Positions 1 through 7,388 of a stretch of DNA of 37,582 nucleotides are shown one piece after another (the stretch's first letter is position 1; each line of letters opens with the position of its first letter). The notes under the pieces were generated by a model. The model was not told the origin of the DNA. It made no database searches and saw nothing but the letters and a program-made list of their open reading frames with translations. The stretch is from Hyphomonadaceae bacterium UBA2389 (GTDB taxonomy: Bacteria > Pseudomonadota > Alphaproteobacteria > Caulobacterales > Aquidulcibacteraceae), in contig DDSN01000078.1 of assembly GCA_002343395.1 (NCBI GenBank), forward strand, positions 1,895 to 39,476, written 5' to 3'. The position numbers and the translations under genes were made by a program.

Positions 1-127
1 AGGTGATGTAGAAGTGGTGCTTGCTCGGCAAGCCGCGGGGGCTTGCAGCTTCCTGCAACGCGGCGCGCACGACGCTGCGCAGCGCGTCCTGCATCAGCTG
101 TTCATATCCGATCTTATCGTCGGCCAC
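1..127 (-). CDS. sspB: ClpXP adaptor SspB, alpha-type (5' part only)
   Basis: SspB tethers proteins carrying the ssrA (tmRNA) tag to the ClpXP protease in the cytoplasm. Only the first 42 residues are inside the window; the gene runs off the left edge. The visible peptide has the typical opening of alphaproteobacterial SspB: an acidic start, then IGYEQLMQDALRSVVRAAL, then a GLPSKHHFYIT segment that begins the Sm-like fold. I chose the GTG at 127 because an AGGGGAG ribosome site sits 8 bases upstream; an in-frame ATG at 196 would add 23 residues unlike the family. The two-piece tmRNA gene lies about 700 bases upstream on the same strand, so tag source and tag adaptor are neighbours. Family call is from sequence pattern; function is known from Caulobacter SspB-alpha. 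Confidence 0.82.
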   Translation of the reverse strand, partial: MADDKIGYEQLMQDALRSVVRAALQEAASPRGLPSKHHFYIT

Positions 128-361
128 GCGGCGAACTCCCCTGACTCCCGCGCTCACACTTACCGGCTCATTTCGGGGCGTCAATTGTTGTTCCATCGCG
201 CGCGAAAAGCAGTTGCAGCACGACTTCGCAGGCGAAACGTTTCCTGCGCGCAATGCAGCGCGCAGCAGTGCGGCGACATCGAACGCGCCGCAAATGTTTG
301 CGCGAAAACGGGAATCTTTCGCGCGTGGGGTTCGCGGCGGCGGTCGCCGCGTGTGGATAAC

Positions 362-757
362 TCAATCGGGTTTCGCGGGGGCAAGCAACGTCGCCCAAGG
401 CAGCTTCTCTTCGGCGAAAAAATCGCTCGCCGGTGCAAGCGTGCTGGGATCGTCAAAGGCGCAGGCCGGCACATGCGTTTCGTCCGCCCAGCGTTCGCCT
501 TGGAAGGCGATCGGCGAGCCGCAGGCGCCGCAAAAAGAGCGCGTGACCCCGGGCGACGAAGCAAATCCGCGCAGGGTTTCACCGGTGATGGTGACATTCT
601 CCGCCAGGAAGCCGACCCAGGTCACGCATGGCGCAGACGCGGCGCGGCGACAGCTTTCGCAGTGGCAGTTGGAAATAAAGCGCGGCGCGCCGCGGGTCTC
701 GAAACGCACCGCGCCGCAGAGGCACCGGCCGGTGCGCGTGATGTTGACGTTATCCAT
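362..757 (-). CDS. GFA/CENP-V family zinc-binding protein
   Basis: A 131-residue protein of the GFA fold (glutathione-dependent formaldehyde-activating enzyme-like). It shows the expected cysteine pattern: CLC at residues 12-14, CHCESC at 31-36 and CGAC at 76-79, which in this family bind two zinc ions. Most members have no proven reaction; the founding enzyme was proposed to combine formaldehyde with glutathione, but that role should not be transferred on fold alone. It covers the whole usual length of the family (about 120-140 residues). No strong ribosome site precedes the ATG. It lies between the tmRNA gene and sspB on the same strand, with 234 noncoding bases before sspB, so it may or may not be co-transcribed with either. 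Confidence 0.85.
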   Translation of the reverse strand: MDNVNITRTGRCLCGAVRFETRGAPRFISNCHCESCRRAASAPCVTWVGFLAENVTITGETLRGFASSPGVTRSFCGACGSPIAFQGERWADETHVPACAFDDPSTLAPASDFFAEEKLPWATLLAPAKPD

Positions 758-802
758 GTGTTCTGGCGGTTCTGAGGATTGACGGGCGGAAGGGGAGAAA
801 TC

Positions 803-1162
803 CCCGGCTTCTGTTGCCGGGCGCCGGGGGGCCCCGCCTAGCGATGCTACTCGGTAGGACTTGAGAGTCGGAAAACTCCGCGCTGCTTACGCAGCGAGGG
901 CGAATTCCTCAGCGTTGTTGTCATTCGCAACTATGCTGTTCGGCCTGTAACGGGACCACCCGAGCAAAAGCAGCAGCCTTCAACGTCCGTCGATCCTATT
1001 TCGGCCCCATAACGAGGGTGTCGGGTGTCGGGTATCAGCGAATGAATCTGACACCTGAGTTTTGGCGCCTGACACCTGAAATGGTGGAGCCGCCGGGCAT
1101 CGCACCCGGGTCCGATCCGCCTATCTCTGCGCGTTTATCGCCATAGTCCGGTTGCCCGGACG
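803..1162 (-). ncRNA. ssrA: Two-piece (circularly permuted) tmRNA
   Basis: tmRNA rescues stalled ribosomes and adds a degradation tag. Read on the minus strand, the acceptor piece comes first (about 1162 to 1082). It contains a GNRA-capped hairpin at 1146-1161, a T-arm and the 3' end GGCUCCACCA. After an intervening segment of about 73 bases the coding piece begins near 1008 with GGGGCCGAAATAGGATCGAC. The GGGGCC start pairs with GGCUCC and leaves the G3-U pair that makes it an alanine acceptor. The reading frame at about 931-890 encodes ANDNNAEEFALAA and stops in a GCTGC-GTAA-GCAGC hairpin, so the finished tag would be AANDNNAEEFALAA. The permuted two-piece form is a known feature of alphaproteobacteria. 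The mature ends are estimates; a hairpin at 803-821 is taken as the downstream limit. Confidence 0.93.
1015..1079. repeat. REP-like repeat in the tmRNA intervening segment
   Basis: CTGACACCTGA occurs twice as a direct repeat at 1048-1058 and 1069-1079, separated by GTTTTGGCGC. Just before them is a tandem GGGTGTC pair (about 1015-1030), whose GGTGTC is the reverse complement of the GACACC in the repeats, so hairpins can form. The block lies almost exactly in the segment cut out when the two tmRNA pieces mature. It resembles short palindromic REP units, but no transposase is nearby. Confidence 0.5.
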
Positions 1163-1168
1163 AGTCGG

Positions 1169-1174
1169 AATATA
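1169..1174 (-). promoter_or_regulatory. Possible -10 element of the tmRNA gene
   Basis: On the minus strand TATATT lies seven bases before the inferred 5' end of the acceptor piece, inside an otherwise very GC-rich stretch. The hexamer about 17 bases further upstream (TTCCCC) is a poor match to a -35 box. Position and composition support it; no experiment is implied. Confidence 0.4.
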
Positions 1175-1245
1175 GGCGCGCGCGCGTCTCAGGGGAAGCG
1201 CAGCGGATGCCCGACTCGCGGTAAGTAGAATTTCGGGAGGATCCC

Positions 1246-1932
1246 ATGATCAAAAAACTCGCGGCCGAATTTGTCGGCACGTTCGCTTTGGTTGTGATTG
1301 GGTGCGGCGCCGCGGTGCTCGCGGGCTTTGGCATTGTCGGCCAGCTCGGCATCGCGCTGGCGTTTGGCCTCGCCATCGTGGCGATGGCGTACGGCATCGG
1401 CCAGGTATCCGGCTGTCATGTGAACCCGGCCGTGAGTTTCGGATGCTGGGCGGCGGGGCGCATGGAGCTGCGTGACATGCTTGGCTACTGGGCCGCCCAA
1501 TGTCTGGGGGCTATCGTGGGGGCCGGCGTGCTCTACGTCATCGCGTCCGGTTCGCCAGACTATGCGCTCGACGTGAACGGGTTGGGCCAAAACGGTTTCG
1601 GCGACAACTCGCCCGGTCATTATGGCCTCGCCGCCGGGGCGGTCTTTGAGGTTGTGGCGACCTTTCTTTTCCTGGTGACCATCCTGGGCGTTACCCAACC
1701 AGGGGCGCCGAGTGATTTCGCCGGGCTCGCCATCGGGCTCACGCTGGCGGCGATTCACATTGTCGGCATCCAAGTGACGGGCGTATCGGTGAACCCGGCG
1801 CGGTCGCTCGGGCCCGCGCTTTGGGTCATGGGCGACGCGATCGGCCAGCTATGGTTGTTCATTGTGGCGCCGATGGCGGGGGCGGGGCTCGCGGGATGGG
1901 CGTTCAGGGTGAGGCTGTTGAGCGAACGGTAA
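1246..1932 (+). CDS. aqpZ: Aquaporin Z-type water channel
   Basis: A 228-residue inner-membrane channel of the MIP family. Both NPA boxes are present, at residues 60-62 and 183-185, the second followed by the selectivity arginine (R186). The constriction residues read F40, H171, V180 and R186; E. coli AqpZ has Phe, His, Thr and Arg, so this is a narrow water-type pore rather than a glycerol facilitator, with Val in place of Thr at one position. Six hydrophobic spans and the length match the family. GGGAGG at 1235-1240 is a good ribosome site for the ATG at 1246. The next gene starts inside its last 37 bases, so the two are probably translated from one message. Confidence 0.93.
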   Translation: MIKKLAAEFVGTFALVVIGCGAAVLAGFGIVGQLGIALAFGLAIVAMAYGIGQVSGCHVNPAVSFGCWAAGRMELRDMLGYWAAQCLGAIVGAGVLYVIASGSPDYALDVNGLGQNGFGDNSPGHYGLAAGAVFEVVATFLFLVTILGVTQPGAPSDFAGLAIGLTLAAIHIVGIQVTGVSVNPARSLGPALWVMGDAIGQLWLFIVAPMAGAGLAGWAFRVRLLSER

Positions 1933-2597
1933 GGCGTCGCCGCCCCATTGTTGACGCGCTGATCGTCGCGCTTTTCGCGCTCCTGGCGTACTTGTATGTG
2001 CCCACCGCCGCGCCAGACGCGCCGCCGCCACGCGCGGGCGACTGCGTGGAATTGCACCTCTACTCAAACGGCTTCCACAGCGACATCGGCGCGCCGGCGG
2101 AGATATTTCCGGCTGACCATCCGCTGCGCCGAATGTTCCCCGCCGCGCACAGCTTCCTGATCGGATGGGGCGACCAGCGCTTCTACTATTCCAACGGGAC
2201 TGACCTCCTGTTGGGTCTTGATGCGATTATTCCGCCGAGCCCGAGCGTACTTCATGTCGCTTACAATGCCGGGCCGTCTTCTGCGTATCTCGGACCCAAT
2301 GACGATATGGCGATTGGCGTCTCCCGCGAGGGCGCGGCGCGCTTTGTGGCCTACATCGACCGCGCCCTCGTGCTCGACGCCGAGGGCGACCCTATCAAGA
2401 CATCCGACGGCAAGGTGGTGGGTCGCTCGGCGTTCCTGCGAACGCGCGGCTCGTTTCACCTGTTCAATGTTTGCAACCAATGGATGGCGCGGGCGTTGCG
2501 CGCGGCGGGCGTCGACGTGAACGCGCGCGCTGCTTGGTTGGCGGGACCGTTGATCCGGCAAGTGCGGCGCGGCGGACGGGGAGCATGTGCGACATAG
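1896..2597 (+). CDS. DUF2459 / TIGR02117 family protein
   Basis: A protein of about 233 residues with one N-terminal membrane segment (residues about 16-32) followed by a conserved domain. The domain carries the family's recognisable pieces: LYSNGFHSDIGAP, GWGDQRFYYS and SVLHVAYN. TIGR02117 was first noted near urease genes in some bacteria; its function is unknown, and no urease genes are visible here. An N-CNQW segment near the end may form part of a cysteine-peptidase-like site, but that is only a guess. The longest frame begins at 1821, but that start lies deep inside aqpZ; the ATG at 1896 gives a membrane anchor and a modest 37-base overlap, so I prefer it. Confidence 0.72.
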   Translation: MGVQGEAVERTVRRRRPIVDALIVALFALLAYLYVPTAAPDAPPPRAGDCVELHLYSNGFHSDIGAPAEIFPADHPLRRMFPAAHSFLIGWGDQRFYYSNGTDLLLGLDAIIPPSPSVLHVAYNAGPSSAYLGPNDDMAIGVSREGAARFVAYIDRALVLDAEGDPIKTSDGKVVGRSAFLRTRGSFHLFNVCNQWMARALRAAGVDVNARAAWLAGPLIRQVRRGGRGACAT

Positions 2598-2629
2598 GAA
2601 GGAGGGCCGAGTCGGCCCATATTGCTTTC

Positions 2630-3472
2630 ATGAGCGTTCAGCCCCTACCCGTCGCCCAGGCCGAGCCGAGCCCAGCCGACGTGGCGTACCTCTCACTGCT
2701 GGCGGACATCCTGCAGAACGGCGTTGACCGTGGCGACCGCACGGGAACGGGCACGCGGGGCGTATTCGGACGCCAGCTGCGGTTCGATCTGAGCGCTGGC
2801 TTCCCTTTGCTCACGACGAAGAAGCTGCATCTGAAAAGCATTATCCTCGAACTTCTTTGGTTTCTGCGCGGCGACTCGAACGTGCGTTGGCTGCAAGATC
2901 AGGGCGTGACCATTTGGGATGAGTGGGCCGACAAGGACGGCGAGCTCGGCCCCGTCTACGGCAAGCAATGGCGCAGCTGGGAGGCGAAGGATGGGCGCGT
3001 GATCGATCAGATCGCCAATGTTGTTCACGCGATCAAAACCAACCCGAACTCGCGTCGGCATATTGTTAGCGCGTGGAATCCGGCGGATGTTGACCAGATG
3101 GCCTTGCCGCCGTGTCATTGCTTGTTTCAGTTCTTCGTCGCGGATGGACGCCTCAGCTGCCAGCTCTACCAGCGCAGCGCTGACGTCTTTCTCGGCGTGC
3201 CGTTCAATATCGCCTCTTACGCCTTGCTGACGCAGATGATGGCGCAGGTCACGGGGCTTAGCCCGGGCGAATTCGTCCATACGTTTGGCGACGCGCACTT
3301 GTATCACAACCACTTCGATCAAGCGCGTTTGCAACTCTCGCGCACGTCATATCCCGCGCCAACCATGGCGCTCAATCCTGAGCGGATGGATATTTTCGCG
3401 TTTGAATACGGTGACTTCCGGCTCGCGAATTACAGTGCGCATCCGGGCATCAAGGCGCCGATTGCAGTGTAG
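2630..3472 (+). CDS. thyA: Thymidylate synthase
   Basis: A 280-residue enzyme that methylates dUMP to dTMP using methylene-tetrahydrofolate, producing dihydrofolate. The catalytic cysteine is C162 in the LPPCHC motif. The folate/phosphate segments DRTGTGT (36-42), the QLYQRSADVFLG stretch and the C-terminal region are all present. Residues 1-15 are an unconserved extension compared with the 264-residue E. coli enzyme. The ATG at 2630 starts 33 bases after the DUF2459 gene; a longer frame from 2471 would run antisense to no family feature and overlap that gene. Dihydrofolate reductase, often the next gene, is absent here: downstream is an outer-membrane protein gene. Confidence 0.95.
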   Translation: MSVQPLPVAQAEPSPADVAYLSLLADILQNGVDRGDRTGTGTRGVFGRQLRFDLSAGFPLLTTKKLHLKSIILELLWFLRGDSNVRWLQDQGVTIWDEWADKDGELGPVYGKQWRSWEAKDGRVIDQIANVVHAIKTNPNSRRHIVSAWNPADVDQMALPPCHCLFQFFVADGRLSCQLYQRSADVFLGVPFNIASYALLTQMMAQVTGLSPGEFVHTFGDAHLYHNHFDQARLQLSRTSYPAPTMALNPERMDIFAFEYGDFRLANYSAHPGIKAPIAV

Positions 3473-3568
3473 ACGGTGTCCAGCGTGCGTTGCGCTAATA
3501 CCACATGAAGCTGAGAACCAGCGATCTGCTCACCTTTGGGCTGGCGGGTGGGGGCAGTGTCAATATCG

Positions 3569-3581
3569 TCCCAAATTGGGA
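3569..3581. promoter_or_regulatory. Perfect palindrome in the leader of the barrel-protein gene
   Basis: TCCCAA-A-TTGGGA is an exact inverted repeat with a one-base centre, ending 29 bases before the ATG at 3610 and just upstream of the AGGAGG ribosome site. The position suits an operator for a dimeric regulator. No regulator gene is adjacent and the assignment is by shape only. Confidence 0.35.
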
Positions 3582-3609
3582 GTTCGTTTTAAGAAGGAGG
3601 GGAAGCCTC

Positions 3610-4356
3610 ATGAAGAAGTTTTTGTACGGTGCGGCTGCCGCGCTAGCCATCGCCTCGCCTGGCGCTGCGATGGCGCAATCGGGTTATGTCGAGGCAGGTT
3701 ACTCGAGCACTGAAGTTGGCAGCGGCGATATCGACACCTGGCAATTTGGCGGCGCCACGGCTTGGGGCGGCGACGGCTCTATCGGGTTTCAGATCGATGG
3801 CTCGTATGGCATGCACGAATATAGCGGCGGCGGCCCTGAGGTCGACACTTACAACCTTGCGGGGCACATCTTTACCCGCAACGAGAGCTCCATGCTTGGT
3901 GCGTTTGTCGGTCTTGGCAACACCGAGTTCGGCAGTTCGTTCGACTATGGCTATTGGAATATCGGCGCCGAGGGCGCCTACTACATGGCGCGGACAACCT
4001 TGAGCGGCGCGATCACCTATTCGGACTCAAGCGATCTCGACGCTCAGATCTCAAGCATCGACCTCGGGCTCACCCATTTCGCGACCGACAATTTCTCGAT
4101 CGGCGGCGCATTGGGTTATGCGGATATTGAGGGTGATGATCTGACATCGTTTGGCGTCAACGCCGAATATCAATTCTCTTCGAGCCCGATCAGCATCTAC
4201 GGCGGTTACACAACAGCTGATTTTAGCGGCGTCGACGCCGATATGTTCACGATCGGCGCGCGCTGGAATTTTGGCGGCTCGCTGTTCGATCGCGATCGCT
4301 CCGGCGCGAGTTTGACACGCAACGCCGGGTTCGCCCGGATTGGCGCAATCCTCTAA
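3610..4356 (+). CDS. Small outer-membrane beta-barrel protein (porin/OmpA-barrel type)
   Basis: A 248-residue exported protein. Residues 1-22 form a classic signal peptide (MKK, hydrophobic Ala-rich core, cleavage after AMA). The mature part is made of alternating polar/hydrophobic strands rich in Gly, Tyr, Ser and Asp (for example GYVEAGYSS, WQFGGATAWGG, ISIYGGYTTAD, FTIGARWNFGG), as expected for a barrel of about 8 to 10 strands. I do not recognise a specific family beyond porin-like outer-membrane proteins. The final barrel strand is followed by an extra tail of about 27 residues instead of ending in a terminal Phe. AGGAGGGG just upstream is a strong ribosome site, and a strong terminator follows, so it may be highly expressed as a single gene. 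Confidence 0.75.
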   Translation: MKKFLYGAAAALAIASPGAAMAQSGYVEAGYSSTEVGSGDIDTWQFGGATAWGGDGSIGFQIDGSYGMHEYSGGGPEVDTYNLAGHIFTRNESSMLGAFVGLGNTEFGSSFDYGYWNIGAEGAYYMARTTLSGAITYSDSSDLDAQISSIDLGLTHFATDNFSIGGALGYADIEGDDLTSFGVNAEYQFSSSPISIYGGYTTADFSGVDADMFTIGARWNFGGSLFDRDRSGASLTRNAGFARIGAIL

Positions 4357-4377
4357 GTCGTTGCGGGATTCTGCTTG

Positions 4378-4410
4378 AAAACCCCGGCTCCACTGGAGTC
4401 GGGGTTTTTT
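4378..4410. terminator. Intrinsic terminator, usable in both directions
   Basis: A 14-base stem (AAAACCCCGGCTCC paired with GGAGTCGGGGTTTT, one G-T pair) closes over a short loop and is followed by a T run. It ends the barrel-protein transcript. The A run at the other side gives a T run on the minus strand, so it can also end the convergent gene at 4414-4980. This is the clearest terminator in the window. Confidence 0.9.
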
Positions 4411-4413
4411 CTT

Positions 4414-4980
4414 TCATGACGGTGACGCGTCCGGCGCTACCATGCGCGCGCGCTCGATGTCTTTGCGCGTTTTGTCCAGGTCAACGCGCACGAGTTTGCA
4501 GATTGAGCCGATCATTTGCGGCTCCATGGCGCACTGCACGACGATGACATCGCCGGCGTTGGCATTGACCGTCAACTCGCTGAAGCTCTTGGCCTGCGCT
4601 GCGATCGTGGCTCCAACAGAATATGCTCCCGGCGCTAGGTCGACGCGGGTGAACCGTGGGCTCTTCAATTGCGTGATGTCGCGTCCGTTGATCGTGATGT
4701 TCATTCCCACGGCCTTGCCTACGAATTGCGTGCGGACAAGGTAGAGCGCGGCCTTTCCCGGCTCTGGGGTAAAAAGCAGCGCGCGTTGGCGCATCTCGGG
4801 TGTTGCGTCCGGCACTTTGCGGTTGGTTTGAAGGTTCCGGTAAATCACAAAACCGACGACGATGAGCGCTGCGACCGACAAGAGCATCGTGAGCCCGAAT
4901 CCAAGGGTCGCGCGAAGCGCGCCATAAAGAACGAGCCCCGCGAGCGCCGCGAAGCCATAAAGCATGATGTTGCGCCACAT
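4414..4980 (-). CDS. Membrane-anchored DUF2846-like protein
   Basis: A 188-residue protein. Residues about 6-25 and 30-47 are two membrane segments. The rest is a beta-rich domain starting near residue 75 with KAALYLVRTQFVGKAVGMNI, a short NGRDIT turn, and an LAPGAYSVGA strand. This layout resembles DUF2846, a family of envelope proteins and lipoproteins that present an Ig-like or transthyretin-like fold; its role is unknown. Two cysteines late in the domain (VVQCAM and SICKLV) may pair. It is divergent from the P450 gene with about 94 bases between the starts, and its 3' end shares the bidirectional terminator. The family match is by pattern and moderate. Confidence 0.62.
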   Translation of the reverse strand: MWRNIMLYGFAALAGLVLYGALRATLGFGLTMLLSVAALIVVGFVIYRNLQTNRKVPDATPEMRQRALLFTPEPGKAALYLVRTQFVGKAVGMNITINGRDITQLKSPRFTRVDLAPGAYSVGATIAAQAKSFSELTVNANAGDVIVVQCAMEPQMIGSICKLVRVDLDKTRKDIERARMVAPDASPS

Positions 4981-5074
4981 GCGGGTGTCTTACCCCAAGG
5001 GCAGGCGCGCGCAAGCGCCTCGTCCTTGCGGGTGCGCGACGCGCGTCGCATGCTTGGCGGCGACCGAGGTGATT

Positions 5075-6349
5075 ATGTCAACGCTCACGCTGCCTTCCCA
5101 CATCTCCGAGACTCTCGTCAGCCCAGCGGCGTACGCCACGGAGGCGTTGTTTGACGCTTACAGATGGATGCGCGCCAATAACCCCTTGGGGATCGCACAG
5201 CCTGATGGATTTGATCCTTTTTGGGTGGTCTCCAAGCACGCGGATATCTTGGAGGTCAGCAAAAACAATGCGCTGTTTCCTTCAGCGGTCAGGCCGACGA
5301 CGCTCACGAACAAAGAGGCGGAAGCGCGGGCGCGCGCCATCACGGGAACGCCGCATCTGGTCAAGTCGCTTGTCCAGATGGACGAGCCCGAGCACATGAA
5401 ATACCGCGCGCTTACGCAGGGTTGGTTCATGCCGCAAAACGTGAAGAAGCGCGAAGGGGAGATTCGCGCGCTGGCGAAGCACGCCGTGGCGGAGTTCGTC
5501 GCTTTGCCTGGTCGATGCGACTTCGTGAAGGACGTGGCTCTGCACTATCCGTTGCGCGTGGTGATGAATATCTTGGGCGTTCCGCAGGAAGATTATCCGC
5601 GCATGCTGCGCCTTACGCAGGAATTGTTCGGCGCTACCGACCCTGACACGCAGCGTTTTCAGGCGGCGCTCACGACCGAACAGTACTTGCAGCTGATGAT
5701 GGCTGTGGTGCAGGATTTCAGCGACTATTTCGGCAAAATCAGCGAAGAGCGGCGAAAGCATCCGCGCGACGATTTGGCGACCCTGATCGCCAACGCTGAA
5801 ATCGACGGCGCGCCGATGGGGCCGATCGAGGCGACGGGTTACTACACGATCGTCGCGACAGCCGGTCACGACACCACATCCTCCTCGACAGCGTGCGCGA
5901 TGTGGGCGCTTGCCTCGCAACCTGGGCTGCTGGATCGCGTGCGCGGCGATCTTTCGCTCGTGCCCGCGCTCATCGAGGAGGCGATCCGCTGGGCGACGCC
6001 GGTTAAGACGTTCATGCGTTCGGCCGCCGCCGACACGACGCTGCGTGGGCGCGCGATCAGACAGGGCGACTGGCTAATGCTGTGCTACGCGTCGGGCAAT
6101 CGCGACGAGGACGTCTTCTCGAACCCCGACAAGTTCGACATCGATCGGTCGCCGAACCGGCAGTTGGCCTTCGGTTTCGGCGCGCATCTGTGTTTGGGGC
6201 AGCACCTGGCGCGGTTGGAGATGCGCGTGCTCTTCGAGGAATTGTTGCCGCGCCTGAAAAGCGTACGGCTCGATGGCGAGCCGCGATATGTGGAAAGCTA
6301 TTTCGTCAACGGCCTTAAGGCGCTGCCGATCGCATTCGAGTGCGCCTAG
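5075..6349 (+). CDS. Cytochrome P450
   Basis: A 424-residue soluble bacterial P450 monooxygenase. The oxygen-binding I-helix reads AGHDTT (263-268), the ExxR pair is E302/R305, and the heme loop is FGFGAHLCLG with the ligand cysteine at C373. Length and the absence of a membrane anchor fit class I bacterial P450s that receive electrons from a ferredoxin and a reductase, yet neither is encoded in this window. The substrate cannot be told from sequence; the overall pattern recalls the CYP108/CYP111-type terpene hydroxylases, a weak resemblance. I chose ATG 5075 because GAGG lies 5 bases upstream and the family begins there. Its stop codon touches that of the opposing oxygenase gene. Confidence 0.93.
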   Translation: MSTLTLPSHISETLVSPAAYATEALFDAYRWMRANNPLGIAQPDGFDPFWVVSKHADILEVSKNNALFPSAVRPTTLTNKEAEARARAITGTPHLVKSLVQMDEPEHMKYRALTQGWFMPQNVKKREGEIRALAKHAVAEFVALPGRCDFVKDVALHYPLRVVMNILGVPQEDYPRMLRLTQELFGATDPDTQRFQAALTTEQYLQLMMAVVQDFSDYFGKISEERRKHPRDDLATLIANAEIDGAPMGPIEATGYYTIVATAGHDTTSSSTACAMWALASQPGLLDRVRGDLSLVPALIEEAIRWATPVKTFMRSAAADTTLRGRAIRQGDWLMLCYASGNRDEDVFSNPDKFDIDRSPNRQLAFGFGAHLCLGQHLARLEMRVLFEELLPRLKSVRLDGEPRYVESYFVNGLKALPIAFECA

Positions 6350-7288
6350 CTACATCAGGCGAATCTCGCGCAACCGTTCCAGCAGATAATCCTGCGCTGT
6401 GATCGGCGCCGGATAGCGGTCGGGGTTGTCCGGCGTGATGCAACCGGGCAGCGTCTTGATCAGAAAATCCGGCGCGAAATGCAGAAAGAAGGGGATCGAG
6501 TAACGCGGCAGGTGCGCGCGCTCCGCGCTTGGGTTGCGCACGCGATGCGTCGTCGACGGCAAGACGTGGTTGGTGAGCCGCTGCAGCATATCGCCCATGT
6601 TGACCGCGAGCGCGCCCTCGGGCGGGGCGACGTCAATCCACTCGCCTTCGCGGGTCAATAATTGCAGACCAGCTTCCTCCGCGCCGAGCAACAACGTGAT
6701 GGCGTTGATGTCTTCGTGCGCTTCAGCACGAATGCCTTCCGGGTTCGGCGAAATGGGCGGATAGTGGAGGAGGCGAAGCACTGAGTTGCCGTCACGCACG
6801 GCCTCGACAAAGAAATCGGGCGGCAACTTCAAATAGAGCGCGAGCGATTCCAGCAGCTTGGCCCCAAGCGCGTCCAGCGCTTGGTACAACGCGTAAACGT
6901 CTTGCTTGAAGCTTGGCACTTCCGCGGGCCAGAGGTTCTCCGGCATGTACGGCCGGAAACGGTGCCCGTCCGGCAGTTCGCGGCCAACGTGCCAAAATTC
7001 CTTGAGATCGACCTTCTCCGCGCCTTTCGCGGCCTCAACGCCAAACGGGATGTAGCCGCGCTGACCGCCGCCGCCAGTAATATGGTAACGCCGCTTGACC
7101 GCGTCCGGCAGTGCAAAAAAGGCCTTCGTGGCGGCGAGCGCGCGCTCGATGACGCCTCGGTCCAGCCCATGGTCTCGAACAATGGCGAACCCGAATTGTC
7201 GGTAGGAATCGCCAATCGCTTCAGCGAAACCCGAGGGGTCGTCGGCCCGATCGCGCATGGAGAGCGGCGGCAAAGTTTTGAGCGGCAT
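6350..7288 (-). CDS. 2-oxoglutarate/Fe(II) oxygenase, isopenicillin N synthase-like
   Basis: A 312-residue non-heme iron oxygenase of the IPNS-like family. The iron ligands are H191 and D193 (HED) plus H248 (TTHRV), and R262-x-S264 is the usual 2-oxoglutarate-binding pair. The N-terminal DIOX_N region is also present (residues about 4-110). Full length for the family. Bacterial members oxidise a wide range of small molecules, so the substrate is open. The gene is tail to tail with the P450 with no spacing, the two stops forming TAGCTA. Two different oxidative enzymes side by side suggest oxidation of small molecules, but opposite strands argue against a simple shared operon. Confidence 0.9.
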   Translation of the reverse strand: MPLKTLPPLSMRDRADDPSGFAEAIGDSYRQFGFAIVRDHGLDRGVIERALAATKAFFALPDAVKRRYHITGGGGQRGYIPFGVEAAKGAEKVDLKEFWHVGRELPDGHRFRPYMPENLWPAEVPSFKQDVYALYQALDALGAKLLESLALYLKLPPDFFVEAVRDGNSVLRLLHYPPISPNPEGIRAEAHEDINAITLLLGAEEAGLQLLTREGEWIDVAPPEGALAVNMGDMLQRLTNHVLPSTTHRVRNPSAERAHLPRYSIPFFLHFAPDFLIKTLPGCITPDNPDRYPAPITAQDYLLERLREIRLM

Positions 7289-7388
7289 GTCCCAGCATGA
7301 CGCCGCCCGCGCGCGCGCGCAATTGTCTTAACGACGCATTTACGATTCGCCGCCGAGCTTGAAGCGGACGAGATTCTGGAGATCGCGC

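Noticed and set aside
14..782. Two long plus-strand reading frames over the sspB/GFA region
   Set aside because: They are antisense to recognisable GFA and SspB genes, have Arg/Ala-rich random-looking composition, and match no family.
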